Shown here piece after piece: positions 8,355 to 16,491 of a DNA stretch of 64,000 nucleotides; within the stretch, counting starts at the first letter, position 1; each line of letters begins with the position of its first letter. A model generated the notes under the pieces. The model had not been told where the DNA came from and searched no databases. It worked only from the letters and a program-made list of their open reading frames with translations. The stretch covers positions 39,738 through 103,737 of IMG/VR virus record IMGVR_UViG_3300005264_000005. One strand, 5' to 3'. The DNA comes from a virus. A program made the translations under genes and the position numbers.

Positions 8355-8838
8355 AACTATAAACTAACTCCTTTATTTCATCAAGATTACTATGATTATA
8401 TATACAGTACTTAGACTTCGGAAGCTTAACAGACTGTCTTAGTTTCTTTAAACTAAATCCGCCAATTCTATTACGATTAGCTTCACTGCCAAACAGAGAT
8501 ATAAATCTATCTTTATTCTTTTCATGCATAACTAAAGAAGGACTAACTGCAATATTTAAGCAATCTAGCCTATTAAGACTAGGACAATCAGACTTATTAT
8601 AGCCAATCCTGCTATTAACAGATTCTGCAATTACAGTATGTCCAAGATCAGAAAGCCTAATAACTTCTGTATAGAAGCCCATGTAGCCACCGTTGCCGTA
8701 AAATAGTTCATAATTAACAATCTTACATTCACCTATCTTATCCGCTAATTGAGCCACTAGATATGTTTTGCCTGAATACGGAGCACCATTTACAAATATA
8801 ATCTTACCACTAGAATGGTTTTGGGCTAGATCCGTCAT
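8338..8838 (-). CDS. P-loop NTPase, kinase-like
   Basis: About 166 aa from ATG 8838, which has AAGGGAAG upstream; the frame is open to 8931. GAPYSGKTYL is a Walker A motif near the N-terminus and the size fits small nucleotide or polynucleotide kinases. No substrate motif is clear. It overlaps the end of the zinc-ribbon gene by 29 bases. Confidence 0.6.
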   Translation of the reverse strand: MTDLAQNHSSGKIIFVNGAPYSGKTYLVAQLADKIGECKIVNYELFYGNGGYMGFYTEVIRLSDLGHTVIAESVNSRIGYNKSDCPSLNRLDCLNIAVSPSLVMHEKNKDRFISLFGSEANRNRIGGFSLKKLRQSVKLPKSKYCIYNHSNLDEIKELVYSYVIYN

Positions 8839-9031
8839 AAGACAATTCTTCCCTTGAATAACCGTTAGCTTCTGAGTAGCCATTAATTTTACCTTGGCAA
8901 ACAGTAGGTACAGTTGCAATAGATGATCCACATTCTTTACACTTAAGTGTTTCTATTAAGCTATAGCTACATAATTTAGTAAACTCATATTTACACTCTT
9001 CGTTTACACATCTTAATAGATATTGTGGCAT
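8810..9031 (-). CDS. FmdB-like zinc ribbon protein
   Basis: 73 aa. It begins MPQYLLRC and has two cysteine pairs (CVNEEC and CKECG), the zinc-ribbon layout of FmdB-type proteins, with a Ser-rich tail. It lies 2 bases downstream of the E1-like gene, so it may be translated with the Ub-like module. Confidence 0.6.
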   Translation of the reverse strand: MPQYLLRCVNEECKYEFTKLCSYSLIETLKCKECGSSIATVPTVCQGKINGYSEANGYSREELSYDGSSPKPF

Positions 9032-9033
9032 AT

Positions 9034-10218
9034 CTATTCTCCTTCCAAGTAAGCAATAACATCAACTTTCGCCTTTGCTATCTCATCTCTAATCGTAACA
9101 TTCTCATTTTCATACGAATATTTCTTTTCATGAGCGGCCCATATTTTCAATATACCATACTTTAATATGCCCTTGCCATTAGCTACTTCTAGAATTTTTT
9201 GCGATGAAACCCTACTTACCAATTCGCTGAAGAAATGACCAGAATAGCTATCACAAAAAGCAATAGTTGACTCATTGCAGAATCCAAATATACTAGTTAT
9301 ATATAGATTCCTCAATGCATACAAGCTAGAGATATAGCTAGTAGAAAAAGTATTATTAATGTCACACTTAACCATATTGTAATTTAAAGGCTTGCCAGAA
9401 ACTATATCATAAAATACATTATATGCAATCTGAGCAACCAGCATATTAATAGGCATTGATTGATCGTTCTGTAAAGTCATGTCCGTACAGCTTAAGACCT
9501 CAGTATCTTTAAAGTTTAAGTACAGATTAAGCAAAGAAGGCAGGCAAGGAGTTTTGTATTTAGGCTTAATACTAAAATCACAATTTAAATCAGCATTAAT
9601 CGTACTAATAATAGTACCGATTTCAGACTCAGGTGTAGCTGATTGAGAATAACTAACTCTTGATTCTGATGAAACTAAAACTTGCCCAAACGTATCTTCG
9701 TTACCACAGCTAATAATAGTAATACAGCCTCTATTGATTCCATTATCTTCAATAGACTTACGAGCATTTAAATTATCAGTACAGTCAAAGATAATGTAAT
9801 TTGCATCAGAGCCACCATGCAGATTCTTACCAGTCTTAAATCCACACTCATCAAAACGATTATTAAAATACTCAATATCGAAACCGAATAAAGCAGAATA
9901 TCTCTCTGCCATAACCTCAGCTTTACCTTTGCCTATATCGAAACTAAAGAAATTCTGTCTCTTTAGATTTTTATGTTCTACTGTATCCATATCAATTAAG
10001 ATTAATTCCATCTTATGTTTGATATATTCAGTATTGCGAATATTACTTTCTATTTCATTGTTATGATTTGAAATATGCTGTGCAATATTAGGAATTATCC
10101 TGCCGCCAGTACCACCGCATCCAACAACAATAATTTTCGTTACACCGTAGCTGCGAGAAAAATTCTTTAAGTTTGGTTTAAATTCCACTGATCTTAATTT
10201 TAATAAATCAACATTCAT
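9034..10218 (-). CDS. E1-like ThiF family protein of a PRTRC-type module
   Basis: 394 aa. The adenylation site is intact: GCGGTGGRIIP near residue 33, LIDMDTVEHKNLKRQNF, and DCTDN further on. TPCLPS occupies the place of the conserved cysteine-containing PSC motif in PRTRC ThiF proteins and could be the thiol carrier. E1 enzymes adenylate the C-terminal glycine of a ubiquitin-like protein. The next genes encode JAB and PRTRC-B proteins and a Ub-like protein lies at 12973, as in PRTRC operons of plasmids and phages. Confidence 0.85.
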   Translation of the reverse strand: MNVDLLKLRSVEFKPNLKNFSRSYGVTKIIVVGCGGTGGRIIPNIAQHISNHNNEIESNIRNTEYIKHKMELILIDMDTVEHKNLKRQNFFSFDIGKGKAEVMAERYSALFGFDIEYFNNRFDECGFKTGKNLHGGSDANYIIFDCTDNLNARKSIEDNGINRGCITIISCGNEDTFGQVLVSSESRVSYSQSATPESEIGTIISTINADLNCDFSIKPKYKTPCLPSLLNLYLNFKDTEVLSCTDMTLQNDQSMPINMLVAQIAYNVFYDIVSGKPLNYNMVKCDINNTFSTSYISSLYALRNLYITSIFGFCNESTIAFCDSYSGHFFSELVSRVSSQKILEVANGKGILKYGILKIWAAHEKKYSYENENVTIRDEIAKAKVDVIAYLEGE

Positions 10219-10230
10219 ATAAATATCCTT

Positions 10231-10998
10231 TTAAATTCTATCTCTAACGCTGTTCCATAAACCTGCATATCCACTTCGTGCAGAAGGAATTCCGTATTGA
10301 GAATATGAACTTCTATTATTAATTCTAGGACCAGCATTATCGGTTGCTGGTTTTGGTGTTTGAATAGAAATATTCTGCATACTTTTTTCAAAATCGAGAC
10401 TGAATGATTCAGTTGATTCGCAAAATAAGTCATCAAAATCAGCATCTACATGAGTACCCATAGTGCTAAACCTAGCTTTAAATTGAGGTATAACTTTATT
10501 AATTCTACCCATAACGCCAGAATATCGATCTCTATTGTCATCAGCGTTATCTGTACTAGACCAGAATGCATTCATGTTACTTGTATGAGAATGTACATCC
10601 ATAATAAGCTTACAGTTAGGGAAGTCAGTCCATAAATTAGATAAATCATACTTAGCTGACCCTGCACCAATAGCTTGTATCGGTACATGTAGGAAATATT
10701 TATCAGTTTCAGTATTATACATAATTAAAATATATGCTTCTAATTGCTTATTAGCATTATCTAATTCAACATACCTAAAGAATTTTTGTATCTCCCAAAA
10801 CAGAAGAGCTGGTATCTTCCTTGGCAGAACAGCAATATCAGACTCGCCTACTGGCAATCCAACAATACCGTTAATTTTTACTGTAATATAGCCACAGCCA
10901 CAAGCCTTGACTAAATAAATGCCATCCGAGCACAGGCAATACGTAGCTAATCCAAGCCCAGTTTTGTCTTCCGGAATTCCTTTAATAATATCAAACAT
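10231..10998 (-). CDS. JAB/MPN-domain protein (PRTRC protein A type)
   Basis: 255 aa. DVHSHTSNMNAFWSSTDNADD holds the JAMM signature (HxH, then S and D about ten residues on), the zinc site of isopeptidases that remove or process ubiquitin-like proteins. A catalytic acidic residue upstream of HSH was not pinned down. The Ser/Asn-rich C-terminal 60 residues look disordered. It overlaps the PRTRC-B gene by one base, implying coupled expression. Confidence 0.85.
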   Translation of the reverse strand: MFDIIKGIPEDKTGLGLATYCLCSDGIYLVKACGCGYITVKINGIVGLPVGESDIAVLPRKIPALLFWEIQKFFRYVELDNANKQLEAYILIMYNTETDKYFLHVPIQAIGAGSAKYDLSNLWTDFPNCKLIMDVHSHTSNMNAFWSSTDNADDNRDRYSGVMGRINKVIPQFKARFSTMGTHVDADFDDLFCESTESFSLDFEKSMQNISIQTPKPATDNAGPRINNRSSYSQYGIPSARSGYAGLWNSVRDRI

Positions 10999-11660
10999 TA
11001 AATAGTTCCTAACGTATAGTTACGACCAGAATCAACATATAGCTGATCAGGAAATTCTTCTTTTCCTTTTAGGAAATTAAATAAACCTAAAGGAGTATCA
11101 AATCCAACATGACGAAATAATGACCCTTGGAATAAATCATTATTAAATGGTGCATTAAACAATCTATTGATATAATTACCAAGACCACAAAGTGATTGAA
11201 ATTCACCAGATAAAACAGATCCACCACCCCAACACACCCAGCCACTATCACTTACATTTGGAAATGGAAGATTGTATAAAATAGTATTGTCATTAAAAAA
11301 CATAGGAGCATCTTTAACTGCCCATGCAAAAGTCTGACTTAGTGTAAAGTTTTTTTTATTTACCTGTAATTCAAACTTCATAATTACACCAGGACGAATA
11401 CAGTCAGTAATTACTTCGGACTTATAATTGGCATCAAACTTAACAGGAGGCGAATAAAGGAATAAGAATGCTCTATTACCTTTTTCTTGCCATTTAATAG
11501 TTCCAACAGGTAAAACAGGAGTATTAATACCAGTACCTTTGTCTTGGAATGCCTTTACTAAAGACTCAATCTTAACAGTTTTCTTAAATAAGCTATCGCC
11601 ACCATTTCCATGAGTAACAATAGCTGCATTTTCTCTTATTTCAATTAAAACATTTGACAT
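10998..11660 (-). CDS. PRTRC system protein B, E2-like candidate
   Basis: 220 aa. The segment FFNDNTILYNLPFPNVSDSG and then VCWGG matches the conserved block of PRTRC protein B, a family that domain databases place with prokaryotic E2-like (UBC-like) proteins. The cysteine in VCWGG is the best candidate for an acceptor thiol; others are at DCIRPG and SLCGLG. The family match is good; E2 activity is inference. Confidence 0.75.
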   Translation of the reverse strand: MSNVLIEIRENAAIVTHGNGGDSLFKKTVKIESLVKAFQDKGTGINTPVLPVGTIKWQEKGNRAFLFLYSPPVKFDANYKSEVITDCIRPGVIMKFELQVNKKNFTLSQTFAWAVKDAPMFFNDNTILYNLPFPNVSDSGWVCWGGGSVLSGEFQSLCGLGNYINRLFNAPFNNDLFQGSLFRHVGFDTPLGLFNFLKGKEEFPDQLYVDSGRNYTLGTI

Positions 11661-11665
11661 AAATA

Positions 11666-12586
11666 TTACTCCCGGAGTGTGCTAGAGACAAATTCTATAT
11701 AAGTTTGCAGCTCAAGCATAAATGCATTTGTGTTTCGAATTCTGGCTTCATTAACGCTATATTCAAATACATAATGCATAGACATAAGAATATCAGTAAT
11801 CGCACAAGTAGCCTCTTCTAAATCGCTGACCTTATCATTAGCCATGGCATACAAGTATAAAGTTTCAGCTGCACTGCTAAGTGTATCAAAGCCGCCTCTA
11901 AAGCTGTTAATATAAATACTATGACCAACACATCCCTTTAATAGTAAGCATACTTCAAAAGCAGTGAATCTGTAGTCAGCATTTATATTACAATTAATTA
12001 AAATATCATCCTTAATATGCTTTTTAAATTCAGTAAAAGGCTTGGCTAAATTTTTAAGTTTAATTAAATCAATAAATGCCTGATCAAACATCTCTTTAAA
12101 AAAACTCTTATTGCTATTAACCTCTGTACTATCAAGTTCAAGATAAGCACTTCTTTCTGACATTGCTTCAGTTAATAATCTATGAACATTTAAGTATACG
12201 CTTAATTCTGATGCAGTGTGACTTAAATTAGATTTGCCAATAAGCATTTCATTGTTACAGTCAAGAATTTTACTTAAATGACTATAGTATCCTTTTTCCA
12301 ATCTCTGTATAGAGGCTGCCCAATTGTTCCACTTAGAATAAGAATACGTAATCGTAACAGATCCATTACTTATCCTTATATTATCAGTGTGCTCAAACAG
12401 ATTAGCAGCCTTTAGCTCTCTTATCCAATGAGTTTTAATAAAGAAAGAAAGCTTTCTCTCCATATCAGAACTAGTATGAGCAGAAGATAAAGAAGAAGAC
12501 TTAATGACTTTGTTTGTATATAAAAGGTATTGCAAATATGCATTTGATAATAAAAGTAAGCTACTATGCACTTGTTGATCATTCAT
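11666..12586 (-). CDS. hypothetical protein inside the Ub-like module
   Basis: 306 aa, almost all alpha-helical by composition, with no recognised motif. It lies 5 bases upstream of PRTRC-B and overlaps the next gene by 8 bases, so it belongs to the same operon. It may be a target, adaptor or the phage counterpart of another PRTRC protein. Confidence 0.5.
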   Translation of the reverse strand: MNDQQVHSSLLLLSNAYLQYLLYTNKVIKSSSLSSAHTSSDMERKLSFFIKTHWIRELKAANLFEHTDNIRISNGSVTITYSYSKWNNWAASIQRLEKGYYSHLSKILDCNNEMLIGKSNLSHTASELSVYLNVHRLLTEAMSERSAYLELDSTEVNSNKSFFKEMFDQAFIDLIKLKNLAKPFTEFKKHIKDDILINCNINADYRFTAFEVCLLLKGCVGHSIYINSFRGGFDTLSSAAETLYLYAMANDKVSDLEEATCAITDILMSMHYVFEYSVNEARIRNTNAFMLELQTYIEFVSSTLRE

Positions 12587-12914
12587 TAATGCTACCTCCT
12601 AGCATAGACATGAAGTAATCAAACTCAATGTCAGTTTTCATTTGTTTAAAAATTATTTTAAGATTTTTTTCGGACTCCGTAAACTCTTGATATCGCTCAA
12701 TGCTTAAGAAAGCTGTCTTAATCTTTGATTCAACATCTTCTATGACAGACAGTCTTTTAGTCGTTGTTGCTCTGGCTATTTCTTTACATACATCATCAAC
12801 CTTAGACATATCAATTGATATAATAGACTCAGATTCATCAGGTAGATCAATAATTAAATCACATAGAGATTTATCTTCTAAAGAAGTTTCAATAACTTCT
12901 ACAGCTTCTTCCAT
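12579..12914 (-). CDS. hypothetical acidic helical protein inside the Ub-like module
   Basis: 111 aa from ATG 12914 with AAAGGAGTTATT upstream; the longer frame is rejected because it would cross a terminator. Acidic, Ser/Asp-rich N-terminal half and a helical C-terminus. Compatible in size with PRTRC protein E or F but no match could be made by eye. Confidence 0.55.
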   Translation of the reverse strand: MEEAVEVIETSLEDKSLCDLIIDLPDESESIISIDMSKVDDVCKEIARATTTKRLSVIEDVESKIKTAFLSIERYQEFTESEKNLKIIFKQMKTDIEFDYFMSMLGGSINE

Positions 12915-12934
12915 AATAACTCCTTTGAGAATTG

Positions 12935-12964
12935 AAAATAATGGGGGAGTATAACCTCCCCCAT
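12935..12964 (-). terminator. intrinsic terminator after the Ub-like gene
   Basis: A perfect 9-bp stem, ATGGGGGAG/CTCCCCCAT with a 6-base loop, followed on the minus strand by TATTTTC. It lies between the Ub-like gene and the rest of the module, so the Ub-like protein may be made in excess over its enzymes. Confidence 0.75.
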
Positions 12965-12972
12965 AGAGCAAT

Positions 12973-13173
12973 CTATCCTTTTGTGCCAAGGCGCTCAGCG
13001 AAAGTAATGTATCGTACACCGTCTTCGACAGTGGTTGTAGAAGTACAGTTTAGGATATATGGAAACAATCCAGACATTTGATTTTTTACTGTTTCAGCAT
13101 CAAAATCACCCTTAAGCTCAGATACTTCTTCAACATTCGCAATAGACACTACAGTTTTAATAATTTCAGACAT
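12973..13173 (-). CDS. ubiquitin-like protein (PRTRC protein C type)
   Basis: 66 aa ending ITFAERLGTKG. PRTRC protein C proteins are about 70 aa, beta-grasp Ub-like, and end in a VGTKG-like tail with an exposed C-terminal glycine; this protein matches in length, in the FPYI/LNC centre and in the tail. It is the probable substrate of the E1-like protein at 9034. Expressed ahead of a terminator. Confidence 0.8.
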   Translation of the reverse strand: MSEIIKTVVSIANVEEVSELKGDFDAETVKNQMSGLFPYILNCTSTTTVEDGVRYITFAERLGTKG

Positions 13174-13258
13174 GTTATTCTCCTTATCCCTTTTCTCTAG
13201 GGAAGTTAAAATGACTCACACGGGAGTCTAGTTTAGCTAAACCTTTTCTAGGTTAGCA

Positions 13259-14233
13259 TTATTGGTAATGATCAGCATTGAACTCAAAATCTTCTCTGTT
13301 TATAAACTGATTATGGACTCTGTATAAATATCCTATATTAGTAAGTAGCCCAAATGATGCTAAAGCCCAATCTCCTAATTGAATAGACCAGCCTCTTTTA
13401 ATAAATTTTTCTACTCTAAGAAACTGATTAATCTTATCTGGTAAGATTTGAAATATAAGAACCTTATCGCGAATAGCATGTAGCGTACCTTTATGCCAAT
13501 ATATCTGACTTCCATCATATGCAATAGAGCTATGCTTAAAATCAAACTGACTTATTAAGTCTTCAGGACAAGCATAAATTTTTTTCATTATCTGGAACCT
13601 TAAACCAGTATCTTTTTGACAATACTCAATAAGATGTTCCTTCTCGGTACCAGTATAGTTATCGTTTTTCTTGAAGTATTGATTTACACTTTCAAAGTCA
13701 TGATCACTGCTAAAGAATAAATCAAAATCACTTTCAATTGTATCAACACCAGCAAACCAATTAACCATTTTGCCACCAGCTAATATAAAATTTAACCCTT
13801 GACCATAAAGCCCATCAATGACCTCCATGATAGCGGTAGTTGTATGGTTATTCATCTTAAATTTGCGGATAAAAACTTCACGCTCACAACTCAAGCAAAT
13901 ATTATCAAATCTTAATAACTTGCACAACATAGGCTTATAAAACTCTGTCATAAGTCCTTTGATGTCACTGGGCTTAATATTTACCAGCTTCTTGTGCTCT
14001 ACTTTAGTTGATGTAGAAAATAAATCTTTACCAGTGAAGTCAAGGTTTTTTAGGTTTTTAACTTCAGCAAAATCCGTAGATACTCTATTAGCCTTAAGCG
14101 TAGTGATCTGAGTATTAGACCAGTCATCAGCAGCTGACATAGCATAGCTTGAAATAGTAGTTATATTATTACCACATGGAACAGTTAAGATAGGCTCTAC
14201 TCCAAGAGCCGTACCCATAAAACTAGCTGACAT
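13259..14233 (-). CDS. nucleotidyltransferase-fold protein
   Basis: 324 aa. FILAGGKMVNWFAG followed by ESDFDLFF is the GG...SDxDLF signature of polymerase-beta-like nucleotidyltransferases in the middle of the protein (about residues 150-180). The N-terminal 90 residues contain two CxxC-like pairs. The product is in the group of unassigned phage NTases related to MNT/ankyrin-linked proteins. A weak hairpin at 13213-13228 precedes the next gene. Confidence 0.6.
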   Translation of the reverse strand: MSASFMGTALGVEPILTVPCGNNITTISSYAMSAADDWSNTQITTLKANRVSTDFAEVKNLKNLDFTGKDLFSTSTKVEHKKLVNIKPSDIKGLMTEFYKPMLCKLLRFDNICLSCEREVFIRKFKMNNHTTTAIMEVIDGLYGQGLNFILAGGKMVNWFAGVDTIESDFDLFFSSDHDFESVNQYFKKNDNYTGTEKEHLIEYCQKDTGLRFQIMKKIYACPEDLISQFDFKHSSIAYDGSQIYWHKGTLHAIRDKVLIFQILPDKINQFLRVEKFIKRGWSIQLGDWALASFGLLTNIGYLYRVHNQFINREDFEFNADHYQ

Positions 14234-14253
14234 AATATCTCCAGAATAAATTG

Positions 14254-14300
14254 TAAAAAAAGTCAGACAGTAGCTTTCTCATAGATACTAACTACTGCCT
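14254..14300 (-). terminator. intrinsic terminator upstream of the NTase gene
   Basis: On the minus strand AGGCAGTAG pairs with CTACTGTCT across an 18-base loop (one G-U), followed by GACTTTTTTT. It ends transcription coming from the reverse transcriptase side before the NTase gene. Confidence 0.65.
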
Positions 14301-14585
14301 AACACAAAACATGTATAAAAACCAAGAATATCATTCGCCATATTCTCAGCCCCCATACTTGCACGCACGCGGGCCAATTGACCCGGATCCTGACGGCGTA
14401 ATTCGGCTGGGTTTTACCCAGCTTTATTTGTCGCCTGCAGATCCATGGTCAGATCTCGTGTGTTTATCGATCGAGATTTTGGCCTGCTTAGTGCCCGGAT
14501 CTCCCCGTGCGGAGCTCGAGGAGATTAAGGACCATAATCTCAGACCAAAGGTCGGTTAAGGGTTATGGTCCTTTTCTATCATAGA
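14301..14585. other. GC-rich island of consecutive hairpins and restriction-type palindromes
   Basis: A compositional outlier in an AT-rich genome. Between 14375 and 14520 it contains CAATTG, GGATCC, CTGCAG, CCATGG, AGATCT, ATCGAT, CGATCG, GAGCTC and CTCGAG, each once, plus five GATC. The same bases build successive stems, e.g. GCTGGGT/ACCCAGC (14406-14422, followed by TTTATTT) and AAGGACCATAA/TTATGGTCCTT (14527-14573). A weak 82-codon plus-strand frame crosses it but has no ribosome site. Confidence 0.6.
14527..14573. terminator. long hairpin at the 3' end of the reverse transcriptase gene
   Basis: Perfect 11-bp stem AAGGACCATAA/TTATGGTCCTT with an inner GACC/GGTC stem. On the plus strand it is followed by TTCTATC. 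It may terminate either strand or protect the reverse transcriptase mRNA end. Confidence 0.5.
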
Positions 14586-15362
14586 CTACCGATTCAGCAG
14601 TCTTTTAGCATCACAAGTCTTCTTGTAACGCATTAGTTTCAAATATTGCTCTGGATTGACACTATTTAAGTATGCCAAGTATCCCATCTCTTCACTTGAA
14701 ACATTTCCACTATAGATAGCAGCTCTCAATTTCTTGCGAGTCTCTCTGTTCATGGAAACTTTCTCATTGACCGTCATGCCGAGAACTTTTTGTGATGAAT
14801 TCTTATATGAATATTGAATCTTATCGTTCCTAACTCTAAATCCACTATATCTAAGTCTCGATCTAACTGTATCAATTAAAGCTTTAATATCAGGCTTATC
14901 ATAACCAGATATTGTAATATCATCAGCATACCTAGAATAATCTAGATTGCCTGTATCTAAAGATTGATTTAAATCTTCATCAAATTCTCTTAAAATAATG
15001 TTTGAAATAATAGGACTACAAGGACTACCTTGAACTAGCTTATTCTCATAAGTAGATACTTCACTCTCATATTCATCTAGAAAATACAAATCACTTTTCC
15101 TTATAGATGGAAAAAAATCAGCTATATCTATATTGAGAATCCAGTCTTTTTGAGTATGCATAACAGCAGCGTTACTTGCACTAGACCCCTTTCTGAATCC
15201 ATGACAAAAGCTTGATATCCACTCATCTTCCTCTAGCCTATTTTTAATTCTTCTTTGCTCTAGCTTCAACTCCTCACATGGAGCATGTATAATTCTTTTC
15301 TTGCCATTCTTTTTCTTACGATAATATATTTCATACAAAGACTTCTTATCGCTTAAAATCAT
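14586..15362 (-). CDS. retron-type reverse transcriptase
   Basis: 258 aa from ATG 15362, which has GGAGGGAG four bases upstream; the open frame to 15500 runs through the structured RNA and is not used. Motifs in order: NAAVMH then DIADFFPSI (the NAxxH-type region and catalytic Asp), QGSPCSPIISN, YSRYADDITISG (catalytic DD) and VLGMTVNE, the retron VTG-like block. A retron RT makes msDNA from the RNA encoded just upstream. No separate effector gene or C-terminal domain is visible; 258 aa is short for the family. Confidence 0.85.
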   Translation of the reverse strand: MILSDKKSLYEIYYRKKKNGKKRIIHAPCEELKLEQRRIKNRLEEDEWISSFCHGFRKGSSASNAAVMHTQKDWILNIDIADFFPSIRKSDLYFLDEYESEVSTYENKLVQGSPCSPIISNIILREFDEDLNQSLDTGNLDYSRYADDITISGYDKPDIKALIDTVRSRLRYSGFRVRNDKIQYSYKNSSQKVLGMTVNEKVSMNRETRKKLRAAIYSGNVSSEEMGYLAYLNSVNPEQYLKLMRYKKTCDAKRLLNR

Positions 15363-15920
15363 TTTACTCCCTCCTATAGCAAGAGGCCGAAGCCTCCTAC
15401 AATAGCACTTACTCGGCCAGGTTTTAAACCTGGCAACGAAAGGCTGAACTCGCAGAGTCAGAGCTCTTGAGTTCAGTTTAATTAATTGCCGAAACAGCAA
15501 TTATGAATAACAAAAATTGTATAAAAAGAAATTTCTTTCTTAGAATACCAATTAAATTGACAGAGGAGATTGAAAACGAATAGAAATTTGTATCCTTTGG
15601 ATACTAAATTTTCTTTCGTAGCGTAAGTTTTGCTGTCACCTTTGGTGTCTGCAATTTTTAATCCCCGCCAGTCAATTGTAATATTCTGAACCGCGAGTGT
15701 GAAGCACGAGCTTCAACACGTACATAGACAACCGAAACGATTGTCAAAAAAATTGTATAAAGAACTTGCATAGCATTAACTAGTTAACATACAAGGATAT
15801 ACTTTCTTAAACTCAAGTAGTAGTTATGTCTACTTGAGTTTAAGAAATACTTCACTGAACTTTAGGTTTATTTCAAGTCAGAGTGAAGTCGTACTACATT
15901 CTTGCCGAAACAGCAAGAGC
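15363..15920 (-). ncRNA. candidate retron msr-msd RNA with three msr-like hairpins
   Basis: Non-coding, directly upstream of the RT. Three hairpins share the loop (T/C)GTTTCG: CTTGC..GCAAG (15901-15917), GACAAT..GTTGTC (15727-15745) and AATTGC..GCAATT (15484-15502). The E. coli Ec86 msr has the same TGTTTCG loop. Each is followed by a second stem, and the first by a perfect 18-bp stem (15803-15820/15830-15847) like an msd. For the middle unit, TTCTT/ATAC and GTAT/AAGAA could be a1/a2. A GAGGC-TTCG-GCCTC hairpin lies just before the RT ribosome site. Exact RNA ends are not established. Confidence 0.65.
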
Positions 15921-15998
15921 GCTAAGGAATAAGCAAATACAGTATGGTTAGGCATCGGTTTCATTGTGAGTGAAGTAATTGTATTTTACACCATTAGC
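15921..15998 (-). ncRNA. Y RNA-like element without tRNA cargo
   Basis: Member of the seven-copy family. Minus strand order: GCTAA, bulged T, GG, TGTAA, AAATACA, ATTACTTC, a 28-base middle, TGTATTT, GCTTATT, CC, TTAGC. Outer GCTAA/TTAGC and inner AAATACA/TGTATTT helices are perfect. Unlike other copies it holds no T arm or acceptor strands. It sits between the kinase gene and the retron RNA. Confidence 0.6.
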
Positions 15999-16005
15999 TT
16001 AAATC

Positions 16006-16491
16006 TTACATTACTACTGTATAGGAATTGCATCCAAAGATAGCAAGTTCTTCTGCTGTAGGCCTTTCTATTTTTCTAGCCATATTATAAATAACAGATT
16101 CTGGCACTTTTCTATGCCTACTTCTCTGCCTTAGAATACAAGTTTCAGGACTAGCATCAAAGTAATATAAGTGAAACTTACATTCCACATCTAATTCCTC
16201 TGCAAATCTTCGATATTGAGAACGCATTTCTTTAGTAAGAGACGTATTATCAATAACAATATGCTGATGATTAGGGAGCGGAGATAGCAAGATTTTCTTA
16301 TATATTTCATGATGAGCTTTAAACACATACTTATTAGATGATTGTACCATGGCATCACCGGTAAACGCTTCTCTAATAATATCAGCATTAAGATTAGCAT
16401 AAGACTCTAAAGAAAGCACTGTCATGTGCTTTTTCATAAACGTAGACTTACCACAACTCGGAAGCCCTATTGTTATGTATACATTTTTCAT
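16006..16491 (-). CDS. polynucleotide kinase-like kinase
   Basis: 161 aa. GLPSCGKSTF is a Walker A, DNTSLTKEMRSQYRRFAE and RQRSRHRKVP match the acceptor/lid region of T4-type polynucleotide 5'-kinase domains (AAA_33). It overlaps the upstream HAD phosphatase gene by 4 bases. In T4 the same two activities are one protein (PseT) that heals cleaved tRNA with RNA ligase. Assignment to RNA rather than DNA ends is inference. Confidence 0.75.
   Translation of the reverse strand: MKNVYITIGLPSCGKSTFMKKHMTVLSLESYANLNADIIREAFTGDAMVQSSNKYVFKAHHEIYKKILLSPLPNHQHIVIDNTSLTKEMRSQYRRFAEELDVECKFHLYYFDASPETCILRQRSRHRKVPESVIYNMARKIERPTAEELAIFGCNSYTVVM

Noticed and set aside
14311-14559. 82-codon plus-strand frame across the palindromic island
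   Set aside because: Contains terminator-like hairpins, has no ribosome site, and its composition follows the hairpins rather than coding bias.
15363-15500. N-terminal extension of the reverse transcriptase
   Set aside because: The extension reads through the GAGGC-TTCG-GCCTC hairpin and msr-like stems; the ATG at 15362 has a strong ribosome site and begins the normal RT fold.
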